NCBI GenBank assembly: GCA_014058105.1 | Contig: JACGCM010002331.1 | Span: forward strand, 124,001 to 188,000 | Source: Kingdonia uniflora | Taxonomy: Eukaryota > Streptophyta > Magnoliopsida > Ranunculales > Circaeasteraceae | Direction of reading: 5' to 3' | DNA: 64,000 bases | Shown: positions 23,348 through 33,229 of the stretch, piece by piece | Position numbering within the stretch: position 1 is the stretch's first letter | Layout of the letters: each line of letters starts with the position of its first letter | Made by a program: the position numbers and the translations under genes | The notes under the pieces: generated by a model | Told to the model about the DNA's origin: nothing | The model's input: the letters and a program-made list of their open reading frames with translations, nothing else | The model's database searches: none

Positions 23348-24299
23348 TCAATAATGCTCTACGAGATCAGCTTGGAGTTCGAAATGTTTATTTTTATTTC
23401 GGTACTTCAAATGTCCCCCAAGATATTTATCGAAGTTGTCGTCCGTAGAAATACCTCAGAAAATCTCTGGTGCATACTTGAATGGGTATTTCGCTTTATT
23501 ATACCTGTAATCACGTGTCGCCCAATCATGCTCATCGTCGATAATCATATTATGCAAAATAATGTATGTATACATAATCAAATTCAATGTTTCAGGCTTC
23601 CAAAACCACGCGGGATTCTGAACAATTGCAAAACGAGCTTGTAAGACTCCAAAACACGCTCCACATCCTTCCTAACCCCTTCTTGCATAGACATTAAAAA
23701 AATCTATTACCGTGATTTGCATTGGAAATGTCTTTACAAATGTTCTCCACTTCGGGTAAATACCGTCCGCAAGATAGTAACCAATATCGTAGTCATAACC
23801 TTCAAATTTGTAATTTATAGGAGAGGTATTTCCCATTGCTAGGTTGTTGAACAATTTACTACGTTCAACAACATTGAAGTACTTGTTCGACCCCGGCATG
23901 CCAAAATTGTATGCCAAATCCACAACATTGTGTGCTTGACGCATTACGCGTGTATACGAAATTAAAGTCGTACTCAGAAATACCTTGAATAATACGTAAA
24001 ACTAGATTACGCTACATTTGAAATCTTCGCCGAAAAAAAATAGCATCGAAAGTCAGATTTACCTCGTCAAAGTAATTATCTAACAAAAGTTGGCTAAAAA
24101 TTGTGTGCTTGCGATTGACATATTTTCGACCCATCATCGATCCCCCAACCTTTCCGAGTAACCCAGAATTGAAAGCTTCATATGATAACAATAAATTTAA
24201 ATGAGAGCTTTGACACAACGCGTACACTTCCAATAACTCATCATCTTCGTCGAAGGAACTGGCCAAATAATTTGCGAAGGGGCTATTAGTTGGGAACAT
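23348..24299 (-). pseudogene. PIF/Harbinger transposase remnant
   Basis: The N-terminal part is clear (YVNRKHTIFSQLLL, then FRRRFQM near 24020). After IIQGISEYDFNFVYTRNAS it jumps to DLAYNFGMPGSNKYFNVVER, KFEGYDYDIGYYLADGIYPK and WRTFVKTFP. It then continues with GVLQARFAIVQNPAWFWKPE, LIMYTYIILHNMIIDDEHDW and ADLVEHY, ending at 23348. The GMPGS and GYYLADGIYP blocks are diagnostic of the plant DDE transposase family (PF04827). About 200 residues with the first catalytic Asp are deleted, and stops are present, so it is inactive. Confidence 0.88.
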
Positions 24300-24696
24300 G
24301 TTGCTTGAGAACTTGGAAATAGAGATAGAGATAGTTTCTTGAATGTGTAAAAATATATGTGTTTGATAAGATAAATAAAGGCGGGAATTTTGAGCGGGAA
24401 ATAAATGCGAGATATTTGAGCATAAAATACCAAGGTGGAATATTTAAGGGAAATAAAAACGGAATTCATAGTATTCCAAATTAACAACATGACGGTATAA
24501 TCCAAAATAAAAGCATAGCGACATAATTTATATATAAAACTAAGAAGTCAAACATTAAAATATAACGACATAAGTCTTAATAAAAACATAACAACATAGT
24601 TCAAATGTATAAATCCCGAAGTCCAAATTAAAACATAACGACATAGTCTAAAATAAGTAGTCTAAAAGATGAACATAACGATAAATAACAAATTAT

Positions 24697-27060
24697 CATA
24701 ACTGGTATCGATCAAGCTACTCCTGCAACTCTGCAATGGATTGTTCTAGCTCCTGATTTTGATCATAAAGCTCCTGTATGTGAATATCTCTCTCTCTGAT
24801 CGTCTTATCTCTTTCAGTGATCACACTAGTATAATGGTCGCACATCGAAGCCATCCAATCATATGCAATCTACTGACCATCGACATATATACGTCTAGAC
24901 TCATCTAGATACTGCGTGTACTACAATAATAAAAGGTATCATGAGCAAAATTTATACATCTAAATAAAATGATATCAAAATGTTACAATATCAAATTAAT
25001 CATTTACCTCTATATCATGATATAAACTAGCAGATTGTACCCCAAAGACGTTACTAAGGCAACGTACGTCAGGCAACCTATCAGTGCCATTAATATCAGC
25101 AACTCTAAACTGCCATCCGGGATCAAGACTGGTATCCATGTCCTTCTGTGTGAACTGTGCCTACTGTGGAATGGAATGTGCAAACCTCGAAGGAATAATT
25201 TGCCCTCTAACCGCTCTTGGACCGATCATATCAGCGTTGATCGTTCGTGAGTAGTCTGGTAAAATGTATGGTGTAGAAACCCTAGCCCAGTATAGATCGT
25301 AGCTGATGTGATCTATGAGAAACTGCTCACTATCTACCCATCCCTGACCTCTAAGCTGGTCTAGATAACGATTCCTAAGTAACCGACGATCCCAAAACAT
25401 ATCATAAGCGGGTAAAAGGTCCGCTGGAACACGTGCAACCCCAAATACCTGAAGAGAACACCGCTCCCGCAAATACCAGGTATGCGAAAGGCTAAGAACA
25501 TGGAGAGGTACCCTTTTTTGTGAAAATTATCGTATAATTGCTAGGGGCGTGTCCTTGTAACCCTCTAAACCTTGTTGTATCTCTAAATTTGAGTCCCATG
25601 GACACATGAGATTGTCTAACCTCTACATCTCAATCTGAACCCTACCAATCCTCATGTTGTTGTACATTCCCCTATCAAGTTTCTCCATCAAATTCACCCT
25701 CGTCCGTCAATTTAATCGTGGGAAATAGAGGTATGCGTCATTGGCTGCCTCATCTTGAAGTATTGGGTAGAAATTTGCTGAATATTCATAGTACCAATAT
25801 TCAAGCAAACTCCACCAACCACAAAAACTCTTCACGCCTAAAGAATAAGTATCAAGGGTCGTGTATAAATCCCCCAAAATGGTGAAGCCCCAATCATAAT
25901 CATCTAACCTATCTAGGTCGGCAATCGCGGCCAAATAACCCAACCTAATCGTACTTTTACTATTGGGGAAGAAGAGTTCGGCCATTACAAAAAATATGAA
26001 AGTCCGGGTTGATAAAGGTCGTGTTATGGGATCATTTTTATTCACCTCAATAAACCTCTTTATCCAACTTATTTTTACAGCCCCCGAATGGACATCATTT
26101 TCCCCTAAAGTGGGAAAAATTGGCCGAACATTCTTGCCTTTTCATACTCAAAACTAAACGGAAATAGCCGCTTTTTGTGATCCCTGATAGCTATCCCCGT
26201 TATCATGTAAAAATCTAACGGAGTAAAACCAATCTCTGTGTCTACTAAGTGGAACGTGTGGGTGGTTGTTGTAGGGGTCTGACTTCACGTGAGGGGAAGT
26301 TGACTCTTACACTATGAGTTTTATCTTCGACCAGGGGTTTTAAGCATATAATCAATAATCGTAAGAACTACTATACCGATAATACGCTTGCGTAGAGGCC
26401 TAGAATGAGTCACTCCACGACCTCTGGCGAGGATTTTTAAGAGTTATGCTATAAATGTCGAGTATTTGAAGTATCGAGAACTGAGCAATTACAGGGTATT
26501 CGAAGGTAAACTTGCAAGGTCTGCTGGGAGGGATTTTCTGACCCCTTCATAGTTCTTCCTCCCTCCTATTTATAGAACATAGGAATGGCAAAGTCACCAT
26601 GGGAGGTTAAGTTACATGTGTATCCTCCGAGGACAACTGACTTGTACCTGGAGTTGGTTCTAACGTTGTAATTATCGAGTCTGATAGTGTAGTTGTTGTC
26701 CTTGATACTGTGGTTGTTGGTTCTGATACTATAGTTATTAGATCTGGCGCCACAATTGTCGAGCGGCGTGCTCCACTTTTATGTCTGGGGAGCTTGCCAC
26801 CTGACATGTTTCCCTTCGACCATGTATGCCCATGGTCAAAGTATTTTTGGTTCGACGGTTCCTTCGAGTGTTCGAATGGCCTCGAAAGGTTTCGTAGGCT
26901 TGATTATTGACTTACTAGGCTTTGAGTCATTAGGTAGGCCTCGATGTAGCCTTCGAGTATTCGGCAAGTGTTAAAAGGTTGCGAGTTGGCTACTACAGTG
27001 GCCACCACCTCTCTGAGAGACCTTGAACTAAAGTTCTATCACTTTTTCCGAGTGCCCATT
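24697..27060 (-). pseudogene. plant mobile domain (aminotransferase-like/MAIL1-type) gene in H
   Basis: Minus strand, from 27020: GLSERWWP, then (after the solo LTR) HTFHLVDTEIGFTPLDFYMI and ITGIAIRDH. Next are ISWIKRFIEVNKNDP, AELFFPNSKSTIRLGYLAAI, DRLDDYDWGF and CGWWSLLEYWYYEY. The domain ends with VFGVARVPADLLPAYDMFWD, WVDSEQFLIDHISYDLYWAR and TPYILPDYSR. An intron is suggested at about 24922-24995 (donor GAG/GTAAAT, acceptor TTGTAG). A short coiled coil follows (ITERDKTIRERDIHIQELYD). This is the plant mobile domain found in MAIN/MAIL1 and in 'phosphatase 7 long form' proteins. The gene is broken by stops, and a solo LTR splits its start. Confidence 0.8.
26270..26997 (-). mobile_element. 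solo LTR of the A/B Ty3/gypsy family
   Basis: 728 bp, ends TGTAGGGG and CTACTACA, with minus-strand TATA box at 26576-26585. It aligns with the LTRs of A and B. No internal sequence adjoins it, so it is a product of LTR-LTR recombination. Flanks are GTTGT and GTGGC, so the target duplication is at best decayed. It interrupts the mobile-domain gene between WWP and HTFHL. Confidence 0.9.
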
Positions 27061-27667
27061 ATCTGCCGATTTTTCCTATACAACATTTGAAAAAATTATT
27101 AAATGGGGAATTCGATAGCCAAACCTTTTGCTTTTTATGTAACTTGTCGTAGGTCTTCACAATCATAAGCATCCCACCACAAAAATTAAGAGCATCCCCC
27201 TATATCATCACCAACATGACATTTCATTAAACACATTTCTTTGAGACATTTCATCAAACACATATGGCTAAAGGTAAAAAAAATTATGAAATTTTAGTTT
27301 TTTTCTCACTGTGATTGTCGCAACTTTCTTCGATATGTGACTTTTACCCTTCGACAACACAACCATGCTCCACATGCTATCAAGAGGAATATCAAGGGGT
27401 AGAGGTGGGTGTGCGGGTCCGAAATCTTACATACCTCTCTCCATTACCGCCTTGCGATTTAGGCATCAGACGGTGTGGTTAAAATCCTCAATTTATTTTT
27501 ACGTCGGTGTGATTATAATCATGTAAGACTCGTTTTATTTGCTTGATTATGGGTTATATGAAATGATAAGAGAAGTGTTAATGAAAGAAAGGGGAAAGGG
27601 AAGTGAAGTATGAATGAAAGAAAGGAGAAAGGGAAGTGAAGTTCGAATGAAACGTAAACCAGACTCT

Positions 27668-27746
27668 AGGCGCTGAACCGTTGAGCGCCCAAGGAAAAAA
27701 CATATAATTTGGCTTTTTAGTGTTAGGCGCTGAACCATTAAGCGCC
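27668..27746. repeat. two hairpin repeats near the right end of H
   Basis: Copies at 27668-27689 and 27725-27746 match the three near the left end. They lie 100-180 bp inside the right terminal repeat. Confidence 0.7.
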
Positions 27747-27830
27747 CAAGAAGAAAAATGTAATTTGTTGTTGGATCAAAACAGTATGCTATTCAAGAAT
27801 ACCGGTATGGTAAGCCGGAATAGCATATCG

Positions 27831-27847
27831 CTCTGCTGGAGATGCTC
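27831..27847 (-). repeat. right terminal inverted repeat of H
   Basis: On the minus strand it reads GAGCATCTCCAGCAGAG; it is followed on + by TAA. Confidence 0.7.
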
Positions 27848-28336
27848 TAAAAATGGAAGTCCAAACCACAACTTTTCGTCAGGGATATTTTAGGAAGCCT
27901 AATGACGAATTTTAGGGGTATTTCAGTAATTCTAACTCGAACTACTAATAAACTTCTCCAGCACAGTCGCACTACAAGTTAAAATCTCCAAATTAGGGTT
28001 ACGAATTCCTCCATTATCCCAAATCGATTTGACCTTTGAGCTAAAGAGGGGAAAACTAGGTTTTTGCGCTTTTTCAGACCGAATCTTGGTTCAGTTGAAA
28101 ACAGCTTTAAACTCCAATATCGATTGTCCCCTTTTTTTCTAGTGTTTTTCTTAGTTTCAAATTTGAGCTTGGGTTTGTAGTTTGTGCTGAAGTTTTACTG
28201 TAGTTTGTTAATTCTGCTAGAATTGAGTATTTGTGGATAATTGTGGGAAGAGGGGGACCTAAAGATCACATTTGAAGAAATTTATTTTATTATTTGTATG
28301 TTTTAGCTCAATACAACTAGGGTTTTTAGCTAAAGA
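27848..28336. other. no gene recognised
   Basis: Intergenic sequence between element H and the PPR fragment. It looks like ordinary non-repetitive host DNA; continuation of the PPR repeats was sought on the minus strand and not found. Confidence 0.5.
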
Positions 28337-28924
28337 TTAAGGGCAATTGGTCAGAAAGAATGACACAATGGAATTTTTCTCAAGCATTTCATCAAACAAA
28401 ACCCTCAACCACTCAACAACCCCACATTTCCCATACATATCCAACAAGGAAGTCTCTGCAACCACATTGGGAAAAAACCCACTCTTAATAACACACCCGT
28501 GCACTATTCTCCCAAACCCAACTTCGGTTCTCATCAAACCAATGGCTCGAGCCACGGTTGCGTAAACAAAGTGGTTGGGTTTGGGTTGAGTACCCATTTG
28601 ACAAAAGAGTTGGAAGGCCTTGTGGGGGTCCCCTAAACGAGTGTAGGCTGAGATTAGTGAGGTCCATAGTGTTATATCTTTTAGGAGCACTTGGTCGAAC
28701 AGTTGGTGGGCATATGTTAGTGACGTTGGAGATTGTGGGGAAGTGATAATGTAGTTGTTGAGGAGTTGGGTTACTATGATTGGGTTTGTGGAGAGACCGA
28801 TCTTGAGGTATCGGGCATGTGAAATCATGCATTCTTTATTCCGATTTCGAAAAAAGCTGAATTTTTTTAAGAGTTTAAAGAAGTGAGAACGGTTATAATC
28901 AGTGAACTGGGTTTGGGATCCCAA
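28337..28924 (-). CDS. 3'-truncated PPR protein fragment (195 residues)
   Basis: An ATG-to-stop frame with pentatricopeptide repeats typical of plant organelle RNA-binding proteins of the PLS class. Residues 71-84 read YAHQLFDQVLLKD, 86-110 contain TLWTSLISAYTRLGDPHKAF, and 141-182 include VHGCVIKSGFFPNVVAETSL and LDMYGKCG, then LFDEM. The frame stops at 195 in the middle of a repeat (after KNSIV), where intact family members run for 500 or more residues with an E/DYW end. No continuation is visible downstream. The N-terminal region has no obvious transit peptide. It is probably a dead gene piece; a short expressed protein cannot be ruled out. Confidence 0.75.
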   Translation of the reverse strand: MGSQTQFTDYNRSHFFKLLKKFSFFRNRNKECMISHARYLKIGLSTNPIIVTQLLNNYIITSPQSPTSLTYAHQLFDQVLLKDITLWTSLISAYTRLGDPHKAFQLFCQMGTQPKPNHFVYATVARAIGLMRTEVGFGRIVHGCVIKSGFFPNVVAETSLLDMYGKCGVVEWLRVLFDEMLEKNSIVSFFLTNCP

Positions 28925-29829
28925 AGACCTTAGACAGACATAGGAATAGTTCTGAAGTGAAAAAGAGAGGAAAAGACCAAAAAAAACATTTCCTTGTGTG
29001 AAGAAAATCTGGGAGAGAACTTCCTTTTCAAAACTCCTTCCCTAGGAAAATTACTAATGCAAAACCATAATTCTCTAAAGACAAAAAGTAAGCATATATT
29101 TTCATTTTCCTATAATAATGTATTTCCTACGAGAAATATTCTTTCTAATAGAATCAATCGAGGTTGTGATTCTGTGAGAGGGTGTACTGGAGAGGCGTCC
29201 AAGCCAATAAAGGTGATGGTTGGACTTAGGTATGGTCCCACATTGATTGAAATCATGTCCGTGTTCAACGTAAGGTCTTTACATTGGATTTCGCTCTACT
29301 TGACATCGATGCCTTTAATTTTAAAGGTGGAGTTGTGACACGAGTGCGTACTGGACATGCGCATAACAGTGGTATAGTCCCATATCAGTAAATATCATGT
29401 CTAGAGTAAGTTACGTAAGTTGGAAACTAACTCTACTTGACAATGAGACCTTATGAGAAAAACCTCACTCCTTGGGAAGTGGTTAAGTGGGGACATCGGT
29501 GCGTAGAGAGAGGCTGTAACATGAGTAAAAAAAATTAGTAATAAAATATAAAGAGAGAATTTGGACATATGAAAATTAAGAGAGGTTTTGAACTAAAATA
29601 ATCAAGAAATAAGATCAAACCAGTGCAATAGGTTTGGTGAAATTAGAGAGAGAGAGACTAATTATATTTAAAAAATATTGAAAGAACCTAAAAGAAATAA
29701 AAAAAATTAAGAAACCTATAGAGAAAATTTCAAGTGGAATATTCTACAGGGAAAGATTAATTGAGATTGAGTGTATTTGGAAGAAGTGAATTAAAAGAGA
29801 TGACTGGAAAAAAAATCTCCTGTGGAATA
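28925..29829. other. no gene recognised
   Basis: Between the PPR fragment and the MAP70 fragment. Reading frames here show no domain, and no repeat shared with the rest of the window was seen. A (GA)-rich run occurs at about 29649. Confidence 0.5.
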
Positions 29830-30254
29830 TGAGCAATTTCAAAGTCGTTCGATGGAGATACAAGGTCAATGGACAGGAGTAAAGTCATACTAAATGGAGC
29901 AATACGAAAGTAAGGACTAAATAAATATTCTAACTTGACTACGGATTGTGAGGTAAATGATTATCACAAGGAAAGTCCAAATGGAAAACCTAGTATGGAG
30001 GATTGTGTCTCACGAGTGCTATATGACATGTTGCAAAAAGAGGTAATCGCATTGAGAAAATCTGGGTATGAAAAGGACGACACTATTGAGGTTAGTATTG
30101 GTGTGCAATTTGATTACAATTTATATGAATTATCTGAGTGAATATAGATAAAATTGAACCTTTTTGTAACTATGGAAAATCAGATATTATCAAAGAAGGT
30201 TGATACACTGAACATAGCAATGAAGGTGGAGGCTAAGAAGGTGAGAAGGGAAGT
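29830..30254 (+). pseudogene. MAP70-like gene, 3' exons, upstream of the B insertion
   Basis: Microtubule-associated protein 70 is a plant coiled-coil protein that binds cortical microtubules. Visible parts are AISKSFDGDTRSMDRSKVIL (about 29832), then EDCVSRVLYDMLQKEVIALR (about 30000) and YEKDDTIE ending at 30090. A GT-AG intron of 93 bp (30091-30183) follows, then ILSKKVDTLNIAMKVEAKKV and RREV up to 30254. The intron is in phase 0. An in-frame stop lies near 29912, and the upstream exons of the gene (N-terminal two thirds) are absent from this window. Element B is inserted right after RREV, and the reading frame resumes at 43461. Confidence 0.8.
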
Positions 30255-30981
30255 TGTAGGGGGCAAGGAGGGGAAGTTGGCTCTTAGACCTCGAGATTTA
30301 TCTTCTATAAAAGGGTTCAAGCATATAATCAATAATATGAATAGACTATAGACAACATACATGCGTGGAGGCCTAGAATGGGACACTCAACGACCTCTGA
30401 TGAGGATTTTTAAGAGTAATGATATAACTGTCGAGTAGTCAAAGTTTCGAGTACAGGGTGATCAAAAGCAAACTTCAAAGGATCAGGGGAGAGATTTTGT
30501 TACCTCTCCTTGGTTCCCCCTCACTCCTATTTATAGAACATTGGAAGGGCTGAGTCACCAAGGAAGGTCAAATTACAATTGTATCCTCCGGGTATCCTTC
30601 GGGAATCAGGCAGGTATCCCAGAATTGGTGCTGACACCGTAAATGTCGGGTCTGGCACTCTTCTCTGACACTGTAGCCATTGTTGGTTATATCATTGTAG
30701 TTGTCAGGACCAACAACGACACCGTTCTTGTCTAGTGGGCTGGCTGTCAAACATGTCTTCCTTCGACCATGTACGACTATGGTCAAAGTATTTCTGATGC
30801 TGATGTGGAGTTTGTATGCTAATGGATCTGCCATCATCTTCGAGGCTTATTCATAGTCGAAGTTCGTGTAGTCTCGGAATACTTTTTTACAGATTGATTG
30901 GGCTTCGAGGTATTCATGTAGGCTTTGATGAGGCCTTCGAGTATTCAATTGGAGTTGGAAGGCTGCGAGTAGGCTACTACA
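30255..30981 (-). repeat. 3' LTR of element B
   Basis: Ends TGTAGGGG and CTACTACA; minus-strand TATA box at 30527-30536. The polypurine tract lies next to it at about 30982-30995 (TGAGAAGGGACAAA on -). Confidence 0.92.
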
Positions 30982-31159
30982 TTTGTCCCTTCTCAGCAAG
31001 GGTCTCGGAAATAGGTGTATAGGCATTTGCTGAGAAAAACTATTGATTATTGGAAGTTGAACGGTTGACTGATGTATATTGGGTTTCCGAGGAAGGTAAT
31101 AAAGGAGGGTAATTACGAAGTTATGGTGATTACGGAGTAATAAATGATGTTAATGAAGA

Positions 31160-31168
31160 TATAAATAT
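31160..31168 (+). promoter_or_regulatory. TATA box of the type 2 antisense unit in B
   Basis: TATAAATAT in the block GAAGATATAAATATGG shared with A (9969). The ATG is about 78 bp downstream, as in A. Confidence 0.65.
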
Positions 31169-31237
31169 GGTTTGTGAGGGGGTAACACTGTATACTTTTC
31201 GTCTTCGCTCTCTTCCTCTGTATTTCGTTAAAGCAAC

Positions 31238-31582
31238 ATGGACAACACTCCCAACATGCGTTATTAGAGAAGGATGGGATTTTTCAGAGACCGTCGAATA
31301 GAACATAAAATGGCTGATCTGAAGCTGAAGTTCTTTGGTGACAAGGAGCTCGACTATAACATGCCAGACCTGATGGAGGTGGAACCTGGGGAGCCGATCG
31401 ATGGGCAATCCTATGCGTACTTGCGGGGGATGATGCAATGGAGGTTTACAGCTACCGAAAAACATTACCTCCTATCGGGTTTGGCCGAGGGTATTGTGCA
31501 GGAAGATGATAAGTTATTGGTGGATGAGCAGGGCTCGGTGGGAAAAGTTGGTCGGTCTGAAAATAGGGCGAGTTCTTCTTAA
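31238..31582 (+). pseudogene. short antisense ORF 'type 2' of element B
   Basis: ATG at 31238, with a stop after NMRY; an open frame of 102 residues then runs from 31274. It reads RDRRIEHKMADLKLKFFGDK, ELDYNMPDLMEVEPGEPIDG and SYAYLRGMMQWRF, then LLSGLAEGIVQEDDKL, with a polar tail. It is homologous to the type 2 ORF in A (10047) and shares the FFG..LD..MPD core with type 1. No known domain is recognised. In B it comes first after the LTR; in A it comes second. Confidence 0.6.
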
Positions 31583-32150
31583 GGTGGTGATGGGTTTTTT
31601 ATGCGGTATTCAAAGTTTTTTTGTTTTGTTTTTGTTAAAGTCTGTGTATTTTTCTCTTTTGCCTTTCTCTCTGCTTATGTATGAATGAAGTAATAATATG
31701 AAAAAGGTATTTTAATGGAATAATGTATTTTACAATTAATAAGTATGGTAGGCGAATAGACTATTAGCGCAATATCAAACATCCACTTTCGAATGAATGG
31801 TAAATAGTAGAGACAGTAATCTGTGAGGGGAACAGTGCTTTGAATTGTCATGCAGCTATCGAAGACATTGGTTCATATTCAACCTGGAATGAATAATTAA
31901 CTCTGAATTCTCGAAGCTTGATGTATATATTGAAAGAGTTGTGGGAGAAGGCATAGAGGGCTCGAGGGTTTGAGACTAGGGGTGTGTTGACTGTAAAACC
32001 TCGGAAATAGGTGTTGAGTGCGCATGCTGATAAAACGGTTGAGCCTGGGAAGTTGAAAAGGTTTGATTGTTGAGATTTCAAGGGAAACTTTTAAGATTGT
32101 GATAAGTACGGGTTCTGATTAAGGAGGGTTTAAATGTACCTGCCTTCAAG

Positions 32151-32160
32151 TATAAGTAGG
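32151..32160 (+). promoter_or_regulatory. TATA-like box of the type 1 antisense unit in B
   Basis: TATAAGTAGG, in the block CCTTCAAGTATAAGTAGG shared with A (TATGAGTAGG near 9104). Confidence 0.45.
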
Positions 32161-32205
32161 GTGTTTTATGGGAACTTCAGACATTTGCACTTTCTCTGGG
32201 TAATC

Positions 32206-32544
32206 ATGTCTTCATCGTCACCCCAAAGCAGCGGAGATACTCCTAACAACAGGTACCAGAAACAAGTGGCGGCAAGGGACCTTCGTATACAGGAGAAGAC
32301 GCTCGAGCTGATGCAAAAGTTTTTTGGTAAGCGTGGCCTGGATTGGGTTATGCCGGATATGCCTGAACTGGAGCTAGGGGAACCAATTAGTGGGAGGCCA
32401 TATGCGTATTGGTAGAGGGTATTACAAATGATTTGCCCGCTCCTCAGCGACCGATTCGCTCTCCTAGAGTCGATAGCTGAGGAGGTGGTGGACAAGGAAG
32501 ATGTTGAGGCTGGGTTCTTCAATGAGGTAAAAATACTGGTGTAG
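32206..32544 (+). pseudogene. short antisense ORF 'type 1' of element B
   Basis: ATG at 32206 (MSSSSPQSSGDTPNNRYQKQ). Next are ARDLRIQEKTLELMQKFFGK, GLDWVMPDMPELELGEPISG and PYAYW, a single stop at YW/RVLQ, then LLSDRFALLESIAEEVVDKE and a short tail ending at 32544. It matches the type 1 ORF in A at both protein and leader level. Except for the one stop, the frame is complete (about 112 residues). Basic and Gln-rich at the front, acidic at the end; no membrane segment. Function unknown. Confidence 0.6.
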
Positions 32545-33204
32545 GATGGTAGGTGGGAATGTTTGTAGTTCTTTTGCTAATGTTGATTGTTTTCTTCTGT
32601 GTTTCGGTGTAAGGGTGTCTGCCCAAATGAAATTGAAATTAAAAATCTATAGGACAATTGTCGAAGTGAAATACTGAATTGTCTGTGTGTAAGTATGACC
32701 ATCATAATACCCGAAGGAAATTTAGGCTCGAAAACAACTTGTCAAATGCCAAATATGAAAGAAATCAAATGACTGGCACATTTTGAAATCGAATATTAGG
32801 TTATCTATGGATGAATGTTCAAGACATGATGTAGATGATTATTTGCAGACGGGAAGAAGAGGCTTCAAAGGTAGGTGGGCTTCGACTGTCAGAACTGACA
32901 GTCCAAATAGCTGGCATGTCAGAAACTGTGCTGAGCCTAGGGCAGAGTGCCTTGCAGGCATCAAGATATTTTCTTGGATTACTGAAAAGGTTGATATAAT
33001 GTAAGGATTTGATTTGACAGCTTTGAGTGCGGATCAGAAGGTTCAACTTGGTTTACATATAAAATTATGTAAATACAAGCGTGAAGCACGCACATGGGGA
33101 TAATGGAGGGTAAAGTCGATAAAACACATCTCAGCAAAAAAGTAGGGGTAGTGGTAATGATAGCGGTTTTGGAAATCGAGGTAGTTTTTTGTTATTTTGA
33201 AGAG

Positions 33205-33214
33205 TTATATATAG
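33205..33214 (+). promoter_or_regulatory. decayed TATA box of the antisense gene in B
   Basis: TTATATATAG stands where A has TATAAATAGA; surrounding sequence (GGTAAGAGCAA) is shared. Confidence 0.45.
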
Positions 33215-33229
33215 TGGTAAGAGCAAAGT

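Larger units (their letters stand above)
21583..27847 (+). mobile_element. PIF/Harbinger DNA transposon H
   Basis: The ends are inverted: GAGCATCTCCAAATGAG at 21583 and, on the minus strand from 27847, GAGCATCTCCAGCAGAG. The flanking trinucleotides are TGA and TAA, compatible with a decayed 3-bp TWA duplication. Hairpin-forming repeats lie just inside both ends. The interior has an ORF1-type gene (+) and a DDE transposase remnant (-) facing each other, the usual two-gene layout of PIF/Harbinger elements. It also holds a plant mobile domain gene (-) that is not part of the standard set. A solo LTR is nested inside. Confidence 0.75.

Noticed and set aside
23354..23644. 96-residue + strand frame
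   Set aside because: Shadow of the Harbinger transposase C-terminus, which reads on the minus strand.
28485..28832. 115-residue minus-strand frame
   Set aside because: Out-of-frame shadow of the PPR fragment.
29161..29338. frame end before the MAP70 fragment considered as an upstream exon
   Set aside because: No similarity to MAP70 and no splice sites fitting the known frame.
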